A stretch of DNA of 64,000 nt from Winslowiella toletana (lineage in GTDB: Bacteria > Pseudomonadota > Gammaproteobacteria > Enterobacterales > Enterobacteriaceae). Location: NCBI RefSeq assembly GCF_017875465.1, contig NZ_JAGGMQ010000001.1, positions 4,278,001 through 4,342,000 on the forward strand. The letters run 5' to 3'. Made by a program: the position numbers and the translations under genes. Below are positions 17,071 through 26,564 of this stretch, one piece after another (positions within the stretch are counted from its first letter, which is position 1; each line of letters starts with the position of its first letter). The notes beneath the pieces are model-generated. The model ran no database searches and was not told the origin of the DNA. It was given only the letters and a program-made list of their open reading frames with translations.

Positions 17071-17090
17071 TACTGTATGTAATTACAGTA
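17071..17090 (-). promoter_or_regulatory. LexA (SOS) box of umuDC
   Basis: The 20 bases read TACTGTATGTAATTACAGTA. This matches the CTG-N10-CAG consensus with symmetrical TA flanks. It lies 18 bases from the umuD start and so should repress the operon until DNA damage. Confidence 0.92.
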
Positions 17091-17664
17091 TTATTGATCG
17101 CGTGGATCGATCAAGCTGCTTTTGAAGATAATTTGTGAAGGCTATGATGGCAAAGAGATTTTAGTCTTGCCTGGAGGTCGGGGAAGGGGAAATAAATGTT
17201 TTTAACTCAAATCAGGTGCGAATCTTGTGGCCATAGCATTGGGTTATCTATCTTATCAATTAGTGGCGATCCTACTTACTTATAACCCATTTCATCTTTT
17301 GTCAGTGTGCCAGCTTTAGCTGAAATTTCAGGAGATAGAACATACCGGGCTGGGCGGGTGATGCATAAACTCATCCGGGAACTGATGGCAGCCATTTTCT
17401 GATGCGATGGTTTCAGGATTTGAGTCACTTATTTCATCCATCGAGGGGCTACCTTTTTGTTGTACTTGATATAAGATGGATGGCACGTTGCGCAATATCG
17501 GGCATTACAGGATATAAAGTACCGTCATGATTAGCCGTCTTATTAAAGTACTCAGGCCGAATTACTGCTTGCGTGGCGTTCAAATCTTTGAGGCACTCGA
17601 TCGGAACATTTCTCGTTTTTCAGTGAGAGGTGTAAATCCGGTTTAATTAATCAGGAATTAAAAG
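17091..17664. other. 574-base stretch without a supported gene
   Basis: Short frames occur (for example a 38-residue minus-strand one beginning MDEISDSNPETIASENG), but none has a convincing start context. The stretch may contain the promoter for the small plus-strand gene at 17665. I see no inverted repeat of note. Confidence 0.4.
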
Positions 17665-18000
17665 ATGGAAAAGGATTTTTTATTAACTTATTCAGTAACA
17701 AATAATTGTGAAACTACAGATATCATCATGAAGGATAAAGCAGATAGAGTGCGACGGGATATCGCCGCTCTTACTTGCTGGGAAAAATTAAGGAGTGTGG
17801 AGACCACATTTTTCGGCACAATGGACATCACTGGTTCAACCGACAGTGATAAAAAGTCGAACGCTAAAGAGAATGTCTGTGATGCATTTATTCCCATTCT
17901 GAAAAAGTATGGTGTTGCAGATCAGGATGTAATAATACACTGCGCGATTATGGTTGAGAGTATTAGCGGGGTATACGAATTCGAAGTCTGGAACGTCTGA
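17665..18000 (+). CDS. Hypothetical 111-residue protein
   Basis: ATG at 17665 opens MEKDFLLTYSVTNNCETTDI, later WEKLRSVETTFFGTM, VCDAFIPILKKYGV and VIIHCAIMVESISGVYEFEV. The order strand, helix, Trp-Lys-Leu segment, strand, helix, strand recalls small ferredoxin-like proteins such as Cas2/VapD/GhoS relatives, but that is only a resemblance. A stem-loop follows the stop. Nothing else in the neighbourhood explains its role. Confidence 0.5.
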   Translation: MEKDFLLTYSVTNNCETTDIIMKDKADRVRRDIAALTCWEKLRSVETTFFGTMDITGSTDSDKKSNAKENVCDAFIPILKKYGVADQDVIIHCAIMVESISGVYEFEVWNV

Positions 18001-18008
18001 CACGATTT

Positions 18009-18050
18009 AAGCATCATCATGTTCGCTCGCAAATGCATCTGATGATGCTT
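18009..18050 (+). terminator. Stem-loop after the 111-residue gene
   Basis: AAGCATCATCA and TGATGATGCTT pair over 11 bp with a 20-base loop, followed by GTTTGCTGCT. The region from here to 18257 holds no gene. Confidence 0.55.
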
Positions 18051-18257
18051 GTTTGCTGCTGGTTAAAATTTTTACGAATGAAGCAGGTGGTGGAACAACA
18101 CAGGCGGAAGATCGCTGATAGTATTGAAAAATAGGATTAAATCCTACCTGATGGAGTCGCGGGCAAAGAAACTACCTGGCGTGCCTCCGTATTCGGCCAA
18201 GGCAGGTTTGTTTATTGGCTTGAAAGTGCTGCCAGACAATAATTAATATTACATCGA

Positions 18258-18287
18258 TTGGTGAAATTTGCTCATGACTGCATTAAC
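18258..18287 (+). promoter_or_regulatory. Regulon element 1, upstream of an aldo/keto reductase
   Basis: Core GTGAAATTTGCTCAT followed by GAC and TGCATT, 79 bases before the gene at 18366. It belongs to a family of seven elements with consensus ATGAAATTNNCTCAT-N3-TGCATT. The core fits a LysR-type T-N11-A box. Confidence 0.65.
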
Positions 18288-18365
18288 TAAATGGCTGTAG
18301 TGAATCTCTTGGTGTGCTTCTAAGATTTCTGGACATGAATTATTGAGGTCGCTTACGGAGCCAGC

Positions 18366-19397
18366 ATGCAGTATGTCAATTTAGGGCGCACAGGTTTAAA
18401 AGTTTCCCGCTTATGTCTTGGCTGTATGAGCTTTGGCGAACCCTCTCGTTCGCCGCAACCCTGGTCGCTGGACGAGCAAACTTCACGGCCATTTATTCGC
18501 CAGGCACTGGAAGCCGGTATCAACTTTTTCGATACTGCGAATATCTATTCTGGCGGTAGTTCCGAAGAAATCGTTGGGCGGGCGCTTAACGATATGGCAC
18601 TGCGTGATGAAATTGTGGTGGCGTCTAAAGCTTTCTTCCCGTGGAAAAACTCGCCAAACAGTGGGTTTCTGTCACGCAAGGCACTGTTTAAAGCCATTGA
18701 TGACAGTCTGACGCGTCTCAATATGGATTATATTGATCTCTACCAGATTCACCGCTTCGACCATGGCACGCCAGTTGAGGAAACGATGGAAGCCCTGCAT
18801 GACATCGTTAAATCGGGTAAGGTTCGTTATATCGGCGCTTCCTCTATGGAAGCCTGGCGCTTTGCAAAAATGCAGTTCGCTGCTGAACGTAACGGCTGGA
18901 CACGTTTTGTCTCAATGCAACCACAATACAATCTTCTCTACCGTGAAGAGGAACGTGAGATGCTGCCGCTGTGTGAGGATCTGGGCGTTGGCGTTATTCC
19001 GTGGAGTCCAATGGCTCGCGGAAGATTAACTCGTGCCTGGAGCGAAACCACGCATCGAGCGCAAAATGACGCATTTGCTCTTGGCATGTATCAACGTGCT
19101 GCGGAGCAGGATAAAGCCGTTGTGCAGGTTGTTCAGCACATTGCCTCTGAACATGGCGTTCCTGAAGCGCACGTTGCTCTGGCCTGGTTGTTATCAAAAT
19201 CGAGTGTTACCGCCCCCATCGTTGGCGCCACGCAGTCTCAACATCTGACAACGGCTATCGAAGCGCTCAATTTCACATTGAGCCGCGAAGAAATTGTCCA
19301 GCTTGAAGCGCCATATATTCCACATGTGGTGGATGGTGTTATTCCACCGCTCTCTGATGAACCCTTGACCCTGACCCGTCGCCCTTTAGCCGGATAA
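18366..19397 (+). CDS. Aldo/keto reductase, YajO-like
   Basis: The 343-residue protein has the NADPH-dependent TIM-barrel signature: MQYVNLGRTGLKVSRLCLGC, FDTANIYSGGSSEE with the catalytic D/Y pair, IDLYQIHRFD, VRYIGASS and a nucleotide-binding end (SSVTAPIVGATQ). It resembles E. coli YajO/YghZ-type reductases. It probably reduces an aldehyde or ketone in the cytosol. A shared regulon element precedes it. It is convergent with a cysteine-hydrolase-like gene. Confidence 0.85.
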   Translation: MQYVNLGRTGLKVSRLCLGCMSFGEPSRSPQPWSLDEQTSRPFIRQALEAGINFFDTANIYSGGSSEEIVGRALNDMALRDEIVVASKAFFPWKNSPNSGFLSRKALFKAIDDSLTRLNMDYIDLYQIHRFDHGTPVEETMEALHDIVKSGKVRYIGASSMEAWRFAKMQFAAERNGWTRFVSMQPQYNLLYREEEREMLPLCEDLGVGVIPWSPMARGRLTRAWSETTHRAQNDAFALGMYQRAAEQDKAVVQVVQHIASEHGVPEAHVALAWLLSKSSVTAPIVGATQSQHLTTAIEALNFTLSREEIVQLEAPYIPHVVDGVIPPLSDEPLTLTRRPLAG

Positions 19398-19461
19398 GTC
19401 GCGTAGCTATTCAGATGCCACGGATGGCCAGAATAAATGACAACCTCTGGCGCTTAAAACC

Positions 19462-20073
19462 TCAGGTACGGAAGCCGGATATAACGGTTAATACACTTTT
19501 GCCTGGTTCCTGTGAAAAATCCGGAGAGAGTTGAGCAACCACGCTTGTCGCTGATGTCAGAATTGCACCAGCACGTTCAGCCTGTCGCATCACTGCCTCT
19601 TCTGTCCGCGATGAGCGGCTGCCAATAGAATCAACAGGGATCTGTACAGAGTAACCATGACGCAAGGCACTCAACGTTGTCAGCAAAACGGCCACTTCAG
19701 CGCTGAAGCCCGAGACAATCAATGTTTTTTTTCCGCTGCTTCTAATGGCTTCTCGTATTGGCTTTACCCCAAATGGGTCGGCGTTGATACGATGAAACGT
19801 TGTGGCTTGATCCGCGAAATCTCTAAGCTCATCAATAAGTTCATTACCGGCATTCCCTTGTGGGACCGTCAGAAAAAGTGAGGGCAGACTGAGCATTTTA
19901 GCAACTTTGGCCAGATTGCCTGAATTGACGGCCAGAGATTCTGGAGAAATAGTTTTGCTTTGTTGCACGAGTCCTGGATGAAGGTCGGCAAAAATAAATA
20001 ATACCTCCTCGCGCTGAAGTAAGGTGCTGACACCTGAAGTTTCGTTTTGCCAGAATTGTCCTGTCTCTTTCAT
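19462..20073 (-). CDS. Isochorismatase-fold (cysteine-hydrolase-like) protein lacking the catalytic Cys
   Basis: The 203-residue product has LFIFADLHPGLV (the Asp position of the fold), SLFLTVPQG, KTLIVSGFSAEVAVLLTTLS and the end of a YcaC-type protein (GAILTSATSVVAQLSPDF). In active family members the last motif reads T-E-V-C-V, where the cysteine is the nucleophile. Here it reads AEVAV, so the nucleophile is missing and hydrolysis is unlikely; a binding or altered role is possible. It is the last gene of a minus-strand operon behind two reductases and a transporter. Confidence 0.8.
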   Translation of the reverse strand: MKETGQFWQNETSGVSTLLQREEVLFIFADLHPGLVQQSKTISPESLAVNSGNLAKVAKMLSLPSLFLTVPQGNAGNELIDELRDFADQATTFHRINADPFGVKPIREAIRSSGKKTLIVSGFSAEVAVLLTTLSALRHGYSVQIPVDSIGSRSSRTEEAVMRQAERAGAILTSATSVVAQLSPDFSQEPGKSVLTVISGFRT

Positions 20074-20107
20074 CGTCTCTTCTCGCGCTGAAGCATGCTA
20101 AAGCCGT

Positions 20108-21070
20108 TTATTTGTACAATTTCGCAATATCTTCATCGGTGCGATTGCCATGGATTTCGACCTGAGACAACGCATCCTCAATACGCTGAAACTCAGCTTC
20201 AGATAACTCAATTCCAGCTGAAGCAAAGTTCTCGCTAAACCGCGCTTCACTGCGCATGCCCGGAATGGGCACAATAAAATCGTTATTATGCAGCATCCAC
20301 GCCAGGGATATCTGGGCAGCCGTGGCCTGTTTCTGACCGGCAAATTGATTCAGCAAATCAAGCAGGGGCTGATTGGCCTGAATATTTTCTTTCGTATAAC
20401 GGGTGATACCTTTGCGTACATCGTCGCCGGTAAACTGGCTTTGTGCATGATGTTTGCCGCTCAGAAAACCACTTGCCAGAGGAGAGAAGGGGACGAAGCC
20501 AATATTCAGTTCACCACATGCTGGAATGACATCTTTTTCGAACATCCTTTCCATCATGGAGTATTCACTTTGAATCGCGGTTAAAGGTGTTACCGCATGT
20601 GCTCGTCTTAATTCCTGCTCAGTTGCCTGAGACTGGCCCCAACCACGGATTTTGCCCTCCCTGATCAGCTCCCCCATGCATTGCGCGACCTCTTCAACCG
20701 GAATATTTTTATTCACCCGGTGCTGATAATACAAATCGATACAGTCGGTGTGCAGACGCTTAAGCGATGCCTCAAGGTGCTCGCTGATCACCATCTTAAG
20801 GGACTTATCACTGTCATCAGGGATATGCAATTTTGTCGCAACAATGACTTTCTGCCGTAACGGTTTGAGTGCTTCGCCGACAATCGACTCATTGTCACCC
20901 GCGCCATAACCTTCAGCGGTATCAAAAAAATTGCAGCCCATTTCGAAGGCGCGACGGATAAGTCTGATGGATTCGTTACGCTCTGGTGCCGGACCGTATC
21001 CGTGGCTGAATCCCATACAGCCGAGGCCAATCGCAGAAACATTTAACTCTCTCAGTTTTCTGGTTTTCAT
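20108..21070 (-). CDS. Aldo/keto reductase
   Basis: ATG at 21070, with GAGG upstream, gives 320 residues. Landmarks: [66 protein letters not shown], and MERMFEKDVIPACGELNIGF. The fold and catalytic tetrad (D, Y, K, H) look intact. Similar enzymes are annotated as general aldehyde/ketone reductases. It is in the operon nepI-like, SDR, AKR, hydrolase-like and is a paralogue of the gene at 38823. Confidence 0.85.
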   Translation of the reverse strand: MKTRKLRELNVSAIGLGCMGFSHGYGPAPERNESIRLIRRAFEMGCNFFDTAEGYGAGDNESIVGEALKPLRQKVIVATKLHIPDDSDKSLKMVISEHLEASLKRLHTDCIDLYYQHRVNKNIPVEEVAQCMGELIREGKIRGWGQSQATEQELRRAHAVTPLTAIQSEYSMMERMFEKDVIPACGELNIGFVPFSPLASGFLSGKHHAQSQFTGDDVRKGITRYTKENIQANQPLLDLLNQFAGQKQATAAQISLAWMLHNNDFIVPIPGMRSEARFSENFASAGIELSEAEFQRIEDALSQVEIHGNRTDEDIAKLYK

Positions 21071-21107
21071 TATCAAACCTCTGTCAAAATGTGTAAGGCG
21101 GGAGCGC

Positions 21108-21851
21108 TTATTTCTCTTGTCTCGTCGGTCTGAATAAAATTTCGTTAACATCTACTTCTTCGGGCTGGCTGATAGCAAAGGAGACCATATTGGCGAAAGC
21201 GCTGGCGGGCAGGGCGTATTCAGTACTGGCTTTCAGATTGTTTGCCAGCTCCTCGTCACTGACATGACTCATCAGCTCAGTGGCCGATGCGCCTGGAGAG
21301 ATAATGGTGACGCGGATATTATGCGGAGTCACTTCCTGCCGCAGTCCCTCTGAAAAAGCGCGTACGGCATATTTGGTGGCAGAGTAAACAGAGGACGTTG
21401 GCATCACTCGATGCCCGGCCGTCGATGCAACGTTAATGAAATGACCGCTCTTTCTGGCCTGCATATGCGGTAAAGCAGCGGCCACGCCATACAGAACGCC
21501 TTTAATGTTGATATCAACCATCTGCTCCCACTCTTCCACCTGACGCTTTTCAACCAGAGAAAGGGGCATGACACCGGCGTTATTGATCATCGCATCAATC
21601 TGGCCAAAGGTTTTGACCGCGATGTCGACCAGATTAGATACATCATCCCGTCTGGCGACATCGGTTGTCACGGCAATGGCCTGCGCGCCAGATTCAACTA
21701 ACTCTTCAGCTAACGCGTTGATTCGTTCTGCCCGACGTGCTGCCAGTACGATTCTGGCCCCCTGGCTGGCCAAAAGGCGGGCCGTCGCTTCACCGAGCCC
21801 ACTGCTGGCGCCGGTGATAACGATAATTTTTCCGCTGATATTGTTATGCAT
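21108..21851 (-). CDS. Short-chain dehydrogenase/reductase (SDR)
   Basis: The 247-residue protein has the [11 protein letters not shown]ossmann motif, NNAG at about 88-91, catalytic Ser in NVASTAG and the YSATKYA tyrosine-lysine pair, so it is a complete classical SDR. It resembles the SDR at 37922 (common [12 protein letters not shown] start and [14 protein letters not shown] end). It would oxidise or reduce a small alcohol/ketone with NAD(P). It is 52 bases after the transporter gene and 37 before the AKR. Confidence 0.88.
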   Translation of the reverse strand: MHNNISGKIIVITGASSGLGEATARLLASQGARIVLAARRAERINALAEELVESGAQAIAVTTDVARRDDVSNLVDIAVKTFGQIDAMINNAGVMPLSLVEKRQVEEWEQMVDINIKGVLYGVAAALPHMQARKSGHFINVASTAGHRVMPTSSVYSATKYAVRAFSEGLRQEVTPHNIRVTIISPGASATELMSHVSDEELANNLKASTEYALPASAFANMVSFAISQPEEVDVNEILFRPTRQEK

Positions 21852-21903
21852 AAATACTCCTGACGAATTGTTTAAGGGTGGTTAAGCACTCAGTGACTGA
21901 CTG

Positions 21904-23097
21904 TTAGCTAATGGACTGGGGGCGAATGCGGATAAGTATCAATATCGCCGCGACCACCAGGGTGATCGCGCTTCCGGTGATCGCGCCATATGCGCCTGAG
22001 TGGTCGAACAGAATGCCGCCGAGCCCGGCTCCTGCTGTAACGGCTAATTGAATGGCCGCAACCTGTAATCCACCGCCGCTTTCTGTCTCATCCGGAATGG
22101 CGCGTGTCAGCCATGTCGTCCAGGCGACAGGCACGGCGCCAAACAGAAACCCCCAAAGCATGACCAATACCGATACCGTGAGGGTTGACTGCCCGATATA
22201 CACCAGTGCAACCGCCAGTACTGACATTAATAAGGGCACCAGCGCCAAGGTCCAGCGCAAACTGCGACTTAGCATCAACCCGGCGAAAGAGGTCCCGGCT
22301 ATGTTGGCGACGCCGAAACAAAACAGCAGCATCGACACACCATTGACGTCAAAGCCAGCAACGTGCTCCAGGAAAGGACGTAAATAGGTAAAGAAGGCAA
22401 AGTGTCCACCGAACACCAGTGCCATGCCAAGCATTCCTGCGCCAATTTGTGGCCTTTTAAGTAAACTAAACAGCGTTGCCAAACTTGACTGGCTGTTGGG
22501 CTTCATTGCTGGCAGCACACGCCACTGCCAGGCCAGCCCGACCAGCCCCATGACAGCTGCCGCAGCAAATACGCCGCGCCAGCCAATCAGGCCTCCCAGC
22601 CAGGTGCCCAGCGGGGCAGCAATTGCCATGGCTATTGAAACACCACCAAAGATAATGGAAAGGGCACGCGGAATGCTTGCTACGGGTACTAAGCGCATCG
22701 AGACGGCAGCTGCCATTGACCAAAAGCCCCCCAGCGATACACCCAGCAGTATGCGTCCGGCAATCAAGGTGCCGTAACCTGACGCAAAGCTAACCAAAGT
22801 GTTGGAGGCGATAAAAAACAGGCTAAATATTAGCAACACGTGTCGGCGGTCAAGCCGCCGCGTTGCTGCTGCCATAAACAGACTGGCAATCACTCCCATA
22901 ACGGAAGTTGCAGTGACGGCCTGGCCAGCCATTCCCTCGGTAACATCAAGTGCAGAGGCTATCGGGGTCAGAAGGCTGACTGGCAGTAATTCTGCTGTAA
23001 CCAGGCATACCACGCTGAACGATAGTGAAAATACCGCGCTCCATTGCGCTTTTGATGGGGCTTTCATCTCTTCATTGATGATTGAGCTTTGACTCAT
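21904..23097 (-). CDS. MFS efflux transporter, NepI-like
   Basis: ATG at 23097 gives 397 residues with about 12 membrane spans. Sequences such as WSAVFSLSFSVVCLVTAELL, PVSLLTPIASALDVTEGMAG and FASLF-type segments, plus RRHVLLIFSL and ALSIIFGGVSIAMAIAAPLG, resemble the purine-ribonucleoside exporter NepI, with conserved GQAVTATSVMGVIASLFMAA. The substrate here is unknown; context suggests export of an organic metabolite. It heads a four-gene operon and is divergent from a LysR gene, with a regulon element between. Confidence 0.8.
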   Translation of the reverse strand: MSQSSIINEEMKAPSKAQWSAVFSLSFSVVCLVTAELLPVSLLTPIASALDVTEGMAGQAVTATSVMGVIASLFMAAATRRLDRRHVLLIFSLFFIASNTLVSFASGYGTLIAGRILLGVSLGGFWSMAAAVSMRLVPVASIPRALSIIFGGVSIAMAIAAPLGTWLGGLIGWRGVFAAAAVMGLVGLAWQWRVLPAMKPNSQSSLATLFSLLKRPQIGAGMLGMALVFGGHFAFFTYLRPFLEHVAGFDVNGVSMLLFCFGVANIAGTSFAGLMLSRSLRWTLALVPLLMSVLAVALVYIGQSTLTVSVLVMLWGFLFGAVPVAWTTWLTRAIPDETESGGGLQVAAIQLAVTAGAGLGGILFDHSGAYGAITGSAITLVVAAILILIRIRPQSIS

Positions 23098-23200
23098 GCG
23101 TAACTTCTCTGGTGATTTCAGCAACAACAGGTGGAGCTGAAAATGTTGGACATCAGAAGAGAGTTTAAGCAATGCGCTGCTATCTAAGAAGTGTCATACT

Positions 23201-23230
23201 AAGATTACTGGTATGAGGTAAATTCATGAT
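23201..23230 (-). promoter_or_regulatory. Regulon element 7, between nepI-like and lysR genes
   Basis: On the minus strand it reads ATCATGAATTTACCTCATAC, then CAGTAAT. It lies about 104 bases upstream of the nepI-like gene and overlaps the ATG of the divergent LysR gene at 23226, a layout typical of autorepression with activation of the divergent operon. It is the least conserved of the seven copies. Confidence 0.5.
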
Positions 23231-24125
23231 GAGCACGATAAATTACAACGGATTGTCGGTTTTCATCGTTGTTGCACGCGAGAGAAGTTTTACCCGCGCA
23301 GCGGCACATTTAGGCATATCGCAATCTGCCGTCAGTCACAGCATTAATTCGCTGGAAGAAAATCTGGGGATACGATTGTTAACCCGCACCACGCGCGGAG
23401 CCGCCCCAACGGAGGCCGGGGAACGGCTGTTATCTAACCTGGCGCCTTATTATTCCGGAATTCAGGCCGAACTCGCAGCCTTGACTGAGTTACGCGAAAA
23501 GCCGTCAGGTACGGTGCGCATTAGTGCGCATGACCATGCTGCTACGACGATTCTCTGGCCAAAACTTGCCCCGCTGTTGCGCGATTATCCTGATATTACG
23601 ATTGAGATAAATATTGAATATGGGTTGATCGATATTGTTGCTGAACGTTTTGATGCCGGAGTCCGCAATGGTAGCCAAATAGCAAATGATATGATTGCCA
23701 TGCGTATTTCACCTGATTTTCGCATGTTAGTGGTTGGATCGCCGGGCTACTTCGCGCGATATCCCGCGCCACAAACACCTGATGAATTGATCGCGCATAA
23801 CTGTGCAAATCTGCGGCTTGCTACCCATGGCGGTTTATATGCCTGGGAGTTTGCCAGGGAAGGCAAAAGCCTTAACGTTCAGGTTTCAGGTCAGATGATT
23901 TTCAATACTTCCCCGCAACTGCTAACCGCGGCGATCGAAGGGTATGCACTGGCATTTGCCCCTGAGGATGTGGTGCAACCCTATGTTGATGCCGGGCAGC
24001 TGGTTACGGTGCTCGAAGAGTGGAGCCCACAGGTTCCTGGCTACCACCTGTATTACCCCAGCCGTCGCCATTCATTACCTGCGTTTCAGCTGGTTCTCGA
24101 TGCACTACGTTTACCAACCGGCTAG
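23226..24125 (+). CDS. LysR-family transcriptional regulator
   Basis: The 299-residue protein has the winged helix (FIVVARERSFTRAAAHLGIS, QSAVSHSINSLEENLGIRLL) and a substrate-binding domain (IEINIEYGLIDIVAERFDAG). It is closely similar to the LysR at 30160 (common RSFTRAAAxLG and RLLTRTTR blocks). ATG at 23226 has GAGG upstream. It probably regulates the divergent nepI-SDR-AKR operon and perhaps the other units with the shared element. It ends five bases before the convergent Tat-SDR gene. Confidence 0.88.
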   Translation: MMSTINYNGLSVFIVVARERSFTRAAAHLGISQSAVSHSINSLEENLGIRLLTRTTRGAAPTEAGERLLSNLAPYYSGIQAELAALTELREKPSGTVRISAHDHAATTILWPKLAPLLRDYPDITIEINIEYGLIDIVAERFDAGVRNGSQIANDMIAMRISPDFRMLVVGSPGYFARYPAPQTPDELIAHNCANLRLATHGGLYAWEFAREGKSLNVQVSGQMIFNTSPQLLTAAIEGYALAFAPEDVVQPYVDAGQLVTVLEEWSPQVPGYHLYYPSRRHSLPAFQLVLDALRLPTG

Positions 24126-24130
24126 CGCCT

Positions 24131-25075
24131 TCAGCCAGCTAGTTTTACACTGGTTAATTGTTCGCATTGCATCAGGAATCGATCCTGCAGTGCAAGATTA
24201 AGCGTATCCGGGTTAGTTTTCTGCTGCTGCATATGGTGGAAATGGCGCCCGGACACTTTTGCCGCAGGTTCGTCGCTGACCGCCAGCCAGCCTTGGGTCA
24301 GGTGCCCCTGATGCAAATCATCGGGGGCGCCGCTACCACCCATTCGGGTCGGTACCCAGCCAGGATCTACTGTGTTTGCATATACCCCGGGCCATAATCT
24401 GGCAATGCTAAACGCTAGCATTGCGTCCAGAAATTTACTTTCGCTATAAGCCGTATAGCCCTGCCATTCCCGCTGCTGCCAGAGCAAATCGTTAAGGGCT
24501 TCGTTGCCATCGACACCAAACTGCATGCTGGAACTCATATAAATAAGTCGCTCAGGCTTTTGCATTAATGCCGTTAACACATAGGGTGCAAGCGTATTGA
24601 TGGCCAAAACCTGGGGATAGCCATCTTCACTCTTGATGAGCCTGGACTCTCGCGTGCCAATCGCCGCGTTGTGAATCACGGCGTCGAACCGGCCAAGCTT
24701 ATTCGCCTGATCGGCTAAATCCTTCACTTGTTGCAGGCTGGAAAAGTCACCATGTACACCGGCTTCAGCTTCAGGGATTTTCTCTAAAGTTTCTTGGGTC
24801 CGTTGCGCAGAGCGACCGTGAACCACCACCTTGTGGCCTTGTCTGGCCAGCATAGTTGCAGCCATAAACCCCAGCCCGCCTGAAGAGCCTGTGATCAAAA
24901 CACGTTTTTTGTTTTGGGTTGGAATTATGGCGTCCGATGCTATAGCAGCCAGTACATTAAGTGGAAATATGCTGGAAAGCATGCTCAATGACAGCAGTCG
25001 AATCATTATCTGACGACGACTGAGTGATTGATTCACTAATAGTTGAGCGACAACGGCAGAGAAATCAGTTCGCAT
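24131..25075 (-). CDS. SDR with predicted twin-arginine signal
   Basis: ATG at 25075 (AAAGGAG upstream) gives 314 residues. The N-terminus SLSRRQIMIRLLSLSMLSSI, then AAIASDA, looks like a Tat signal: S-R-R at 19-21, hydrophobic stretch and small residues for cleavage. The rest is a complete SDR (TGSSGGLGF, NAAIG, MSSSMQF, YSESK). NAD(P) enzymes exported with bound cofactor are known (glucose-fructose oxidoreductase). It is co-transcribed after the ATP/ADP-carrier-like gene, two bases apart. The export prediction is inference. Confidence 0.75.
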   Translation of the reverse strand: MRTDFSAVVAQLLVNQSLSRRQIMIRLLSLSMLSSIFPLNVLAAIASDAIIPTQNKKRVLITGSSGGLGFMAATMLARQGHKVVVHGRSAQRTQETLEKIPEAEAGVHGDFSSLQQVKDLADQANKLGRFDAVIHNAAIGTRESRLIKSEDGYPQVLAINTLAPYVLTALMQKPERLIYMSSSMQFGVDGNEALNDLLWQQREWQGYTAYSESKFLDAMLAFSIARLWPGVYANTVDPGWVPTRMGGSGAPDDLHQGHLTQGWLAVSDEPAAKVSGRHFHHMQQQKTNPDTLNLALQDRFLMQCEQLTSVKLAG

Positions 25076-25077
25076 TA

Positions 25078-26442
25078 TTAATCTCCTTTGACTGAGAGGG
25101 GAATGATTCCGTGTTGTTGACGGGTAATGGTCGCCCATTTTTCGTGCTTACGCCCAAGCCAGATACTCAGTATTAACCACAGGCAACTAACAGGAACGGC
25201 AACAATCGCAATGCCGCTGATGCTTAAGCCCGCAGCAACAAACCCGGCGTAGGTCCAGCTGGCGAGTTGATCGCCCGCGCGATAGACAAAGGTGTCGATA
25301 AAATTTTTGGTTTTGTAACGATCTTCCCGGGTGACTGAGGTAAACAATATCTCGCGCGCCGGACGGGCCAGAGCAAAATTGCTGACGCGCCTTGCTACCT
25401 GCACCGCGACAAATAACCCTATCGAGGGGTAACCAATCAATGCGGCAAATCCCAACACGCTAATCAACGGCAGGGCGCAAAGCGTACAGGCAACCCCCAA
25501 CCATCCCAGAATTCTGCCGGTTAGCAGCAACTGAAATACAAGTGTAAAAACATTGACCCAGAAATCGATATTGGCAAAAAAGGCCGTTCTGCTATTTCGA
25601 TCACTGAAAACCGATTCGGCAATACTGGCTTGATGGAAATATAAGATGGTTGAGGTCGTCGAATAAAAGAAAATAAACAGTGCTATGGCGAACAGGTATG
25701 GAGAGCGAAAGGTATGCGCCATACCGGTAAAAATCCCGCCGCCAATTGGCTGCTGATCATCAATCGCCTGTTCGGCAGCCGCGTTTTGACGATGGTGAGC
25801 TTTAGCCAGGCGCTGCGAAGCAAAAACCGAGCACTCAATCAATATCATGGCGATAAACAACAGGCCATTCTGTCCAATGTCTTCAACCATGCCGGATGTC
25901 AAAGATGAGCCCGCTATACCACCCAGCGTCGCGCCAGCGGCTAAAAATCCGAACAGCCGTTTGCCCTGTTCTGAATTGAAGATATCAACGATGAAAGACC
26001 AAAACACGGAGACGACGAAAAGGTTAAACACCGAAACCCAGATAAAAAACATCCGACCGATCCAGATATTCTGTTCTGCTGATGAGAATTTTAGTGCGAT
26101 GAGAAAGGCGAGTAAGTTGAGTGAAAAAAAGCGATAAGTCAGTTTGATAAATCGCTCACGGCTGCAACGTTTAACTAAATACGCAAAGAGCGGATTGACC
26201 AGCAGCATAGCAAGCAGAGTGCCGGTAAACAGCCAGGGAAGATTTTTAACCCCGCCAGCTACGCCGAGTTCATCACGAATGGGACGCAGAATATAGTAAC
26301 AGAGGAAAAGAACAAAGATATACATCCAGGCCCATACTAATAATCGCAGTTCAGCTTTACTAACATGGCTGAAATTCAATGCGTGGTTTACAAACTGAAT
26401 AAATTGCCAGATCGCATTGTCGTTATTAGATGAAGATTTCAT
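25078..26442 (-). CDS. ATP/ADP-translocase (Npt/Tlc)-family transporter
   Basis: The start at 26442 (GAGGGAAAC upstream) gives 454 residues with about 12 membrane segments. FLCYYILRPIRDELGVAGGV and ARRVSNFALARPAREILFTS are motifs of the Npt/Tlc nucleotide-carrier family. In intracellular bacteria such carriers exchange ATP/ADP, and some move NAD+; the role in free-living enterobacteria is not established. Pairing with a Tat-signal SDR is striking. A regulon element lies about 90 bases upstream. Confidence 0.75.
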   Translation of the reverse strand: MKSSSNNDNAIWQFIQFVNHALNFSHVSKAELRLLVWAWMYIFVLFLCYYILRPIRDELGVAGGVKNLPWLFTGTLLAMLLVNPLFAYLVKRCSRERFIKLTYRFFSLNLLAFLIALKFSSAEQNIWIGRMFFIWVSVFNLFVVSVFWSFIVDIFNSEQGKRLFGFLAAGATLGGIAGSSLTSGMVEDIGQNGLLFIAMILIECSVFASQRLAKAHHRQNAAAEQAIDDQQPIGGGIFTGMAHTFRSPYLFAIALFIFFYSTTSTILYFHQASIAESVFSDRNSRTAFFANIDFWVNVFTLVFQLLLTGRILGWLGVACTLCALPLISVLGFAALIGYPSIGLFVAVQVARRVSNFALARPAREILFTSVTREDRYKTKNFIDTFVYRAGDQLASWTYAGFVAAGLSISGIAIVAVPVSCLWLILSIWLGRKHEKWATITRQQHGIIPLSVKGD

Positions 26443-26534
26443 GTTTCCCTCGAGGAAATGGTATGACCCCATTTCAAACCTTGTGATTATCCTTCACGCT
26501 ACGTATTAATTTGTGCCGCTACAATAACGATTCA

Positions 26535-26564
26535 TTGCATGCTGATATGAGTGAATTTCATTAA
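26535..26564 (-). promoter_or_regulatory. Regulon element 6, upstream of the carrier gene
   Basis: The minus strand reads TTAATGAAATTCACTCATAT, then CAGCATGCA. Core ATGAAATTCACTCAT matches the consensus. It lies 93 bases before the carrier ATG at 26442. Confidence 0.7.

Noticed and set aside
17091..18365. Right boundary of the ICE
   Set aside because: No attachment-site repeat, integrase or tRNA is visible here, so the junction between ICE and the oxidoreductase cluster cannot be placed.
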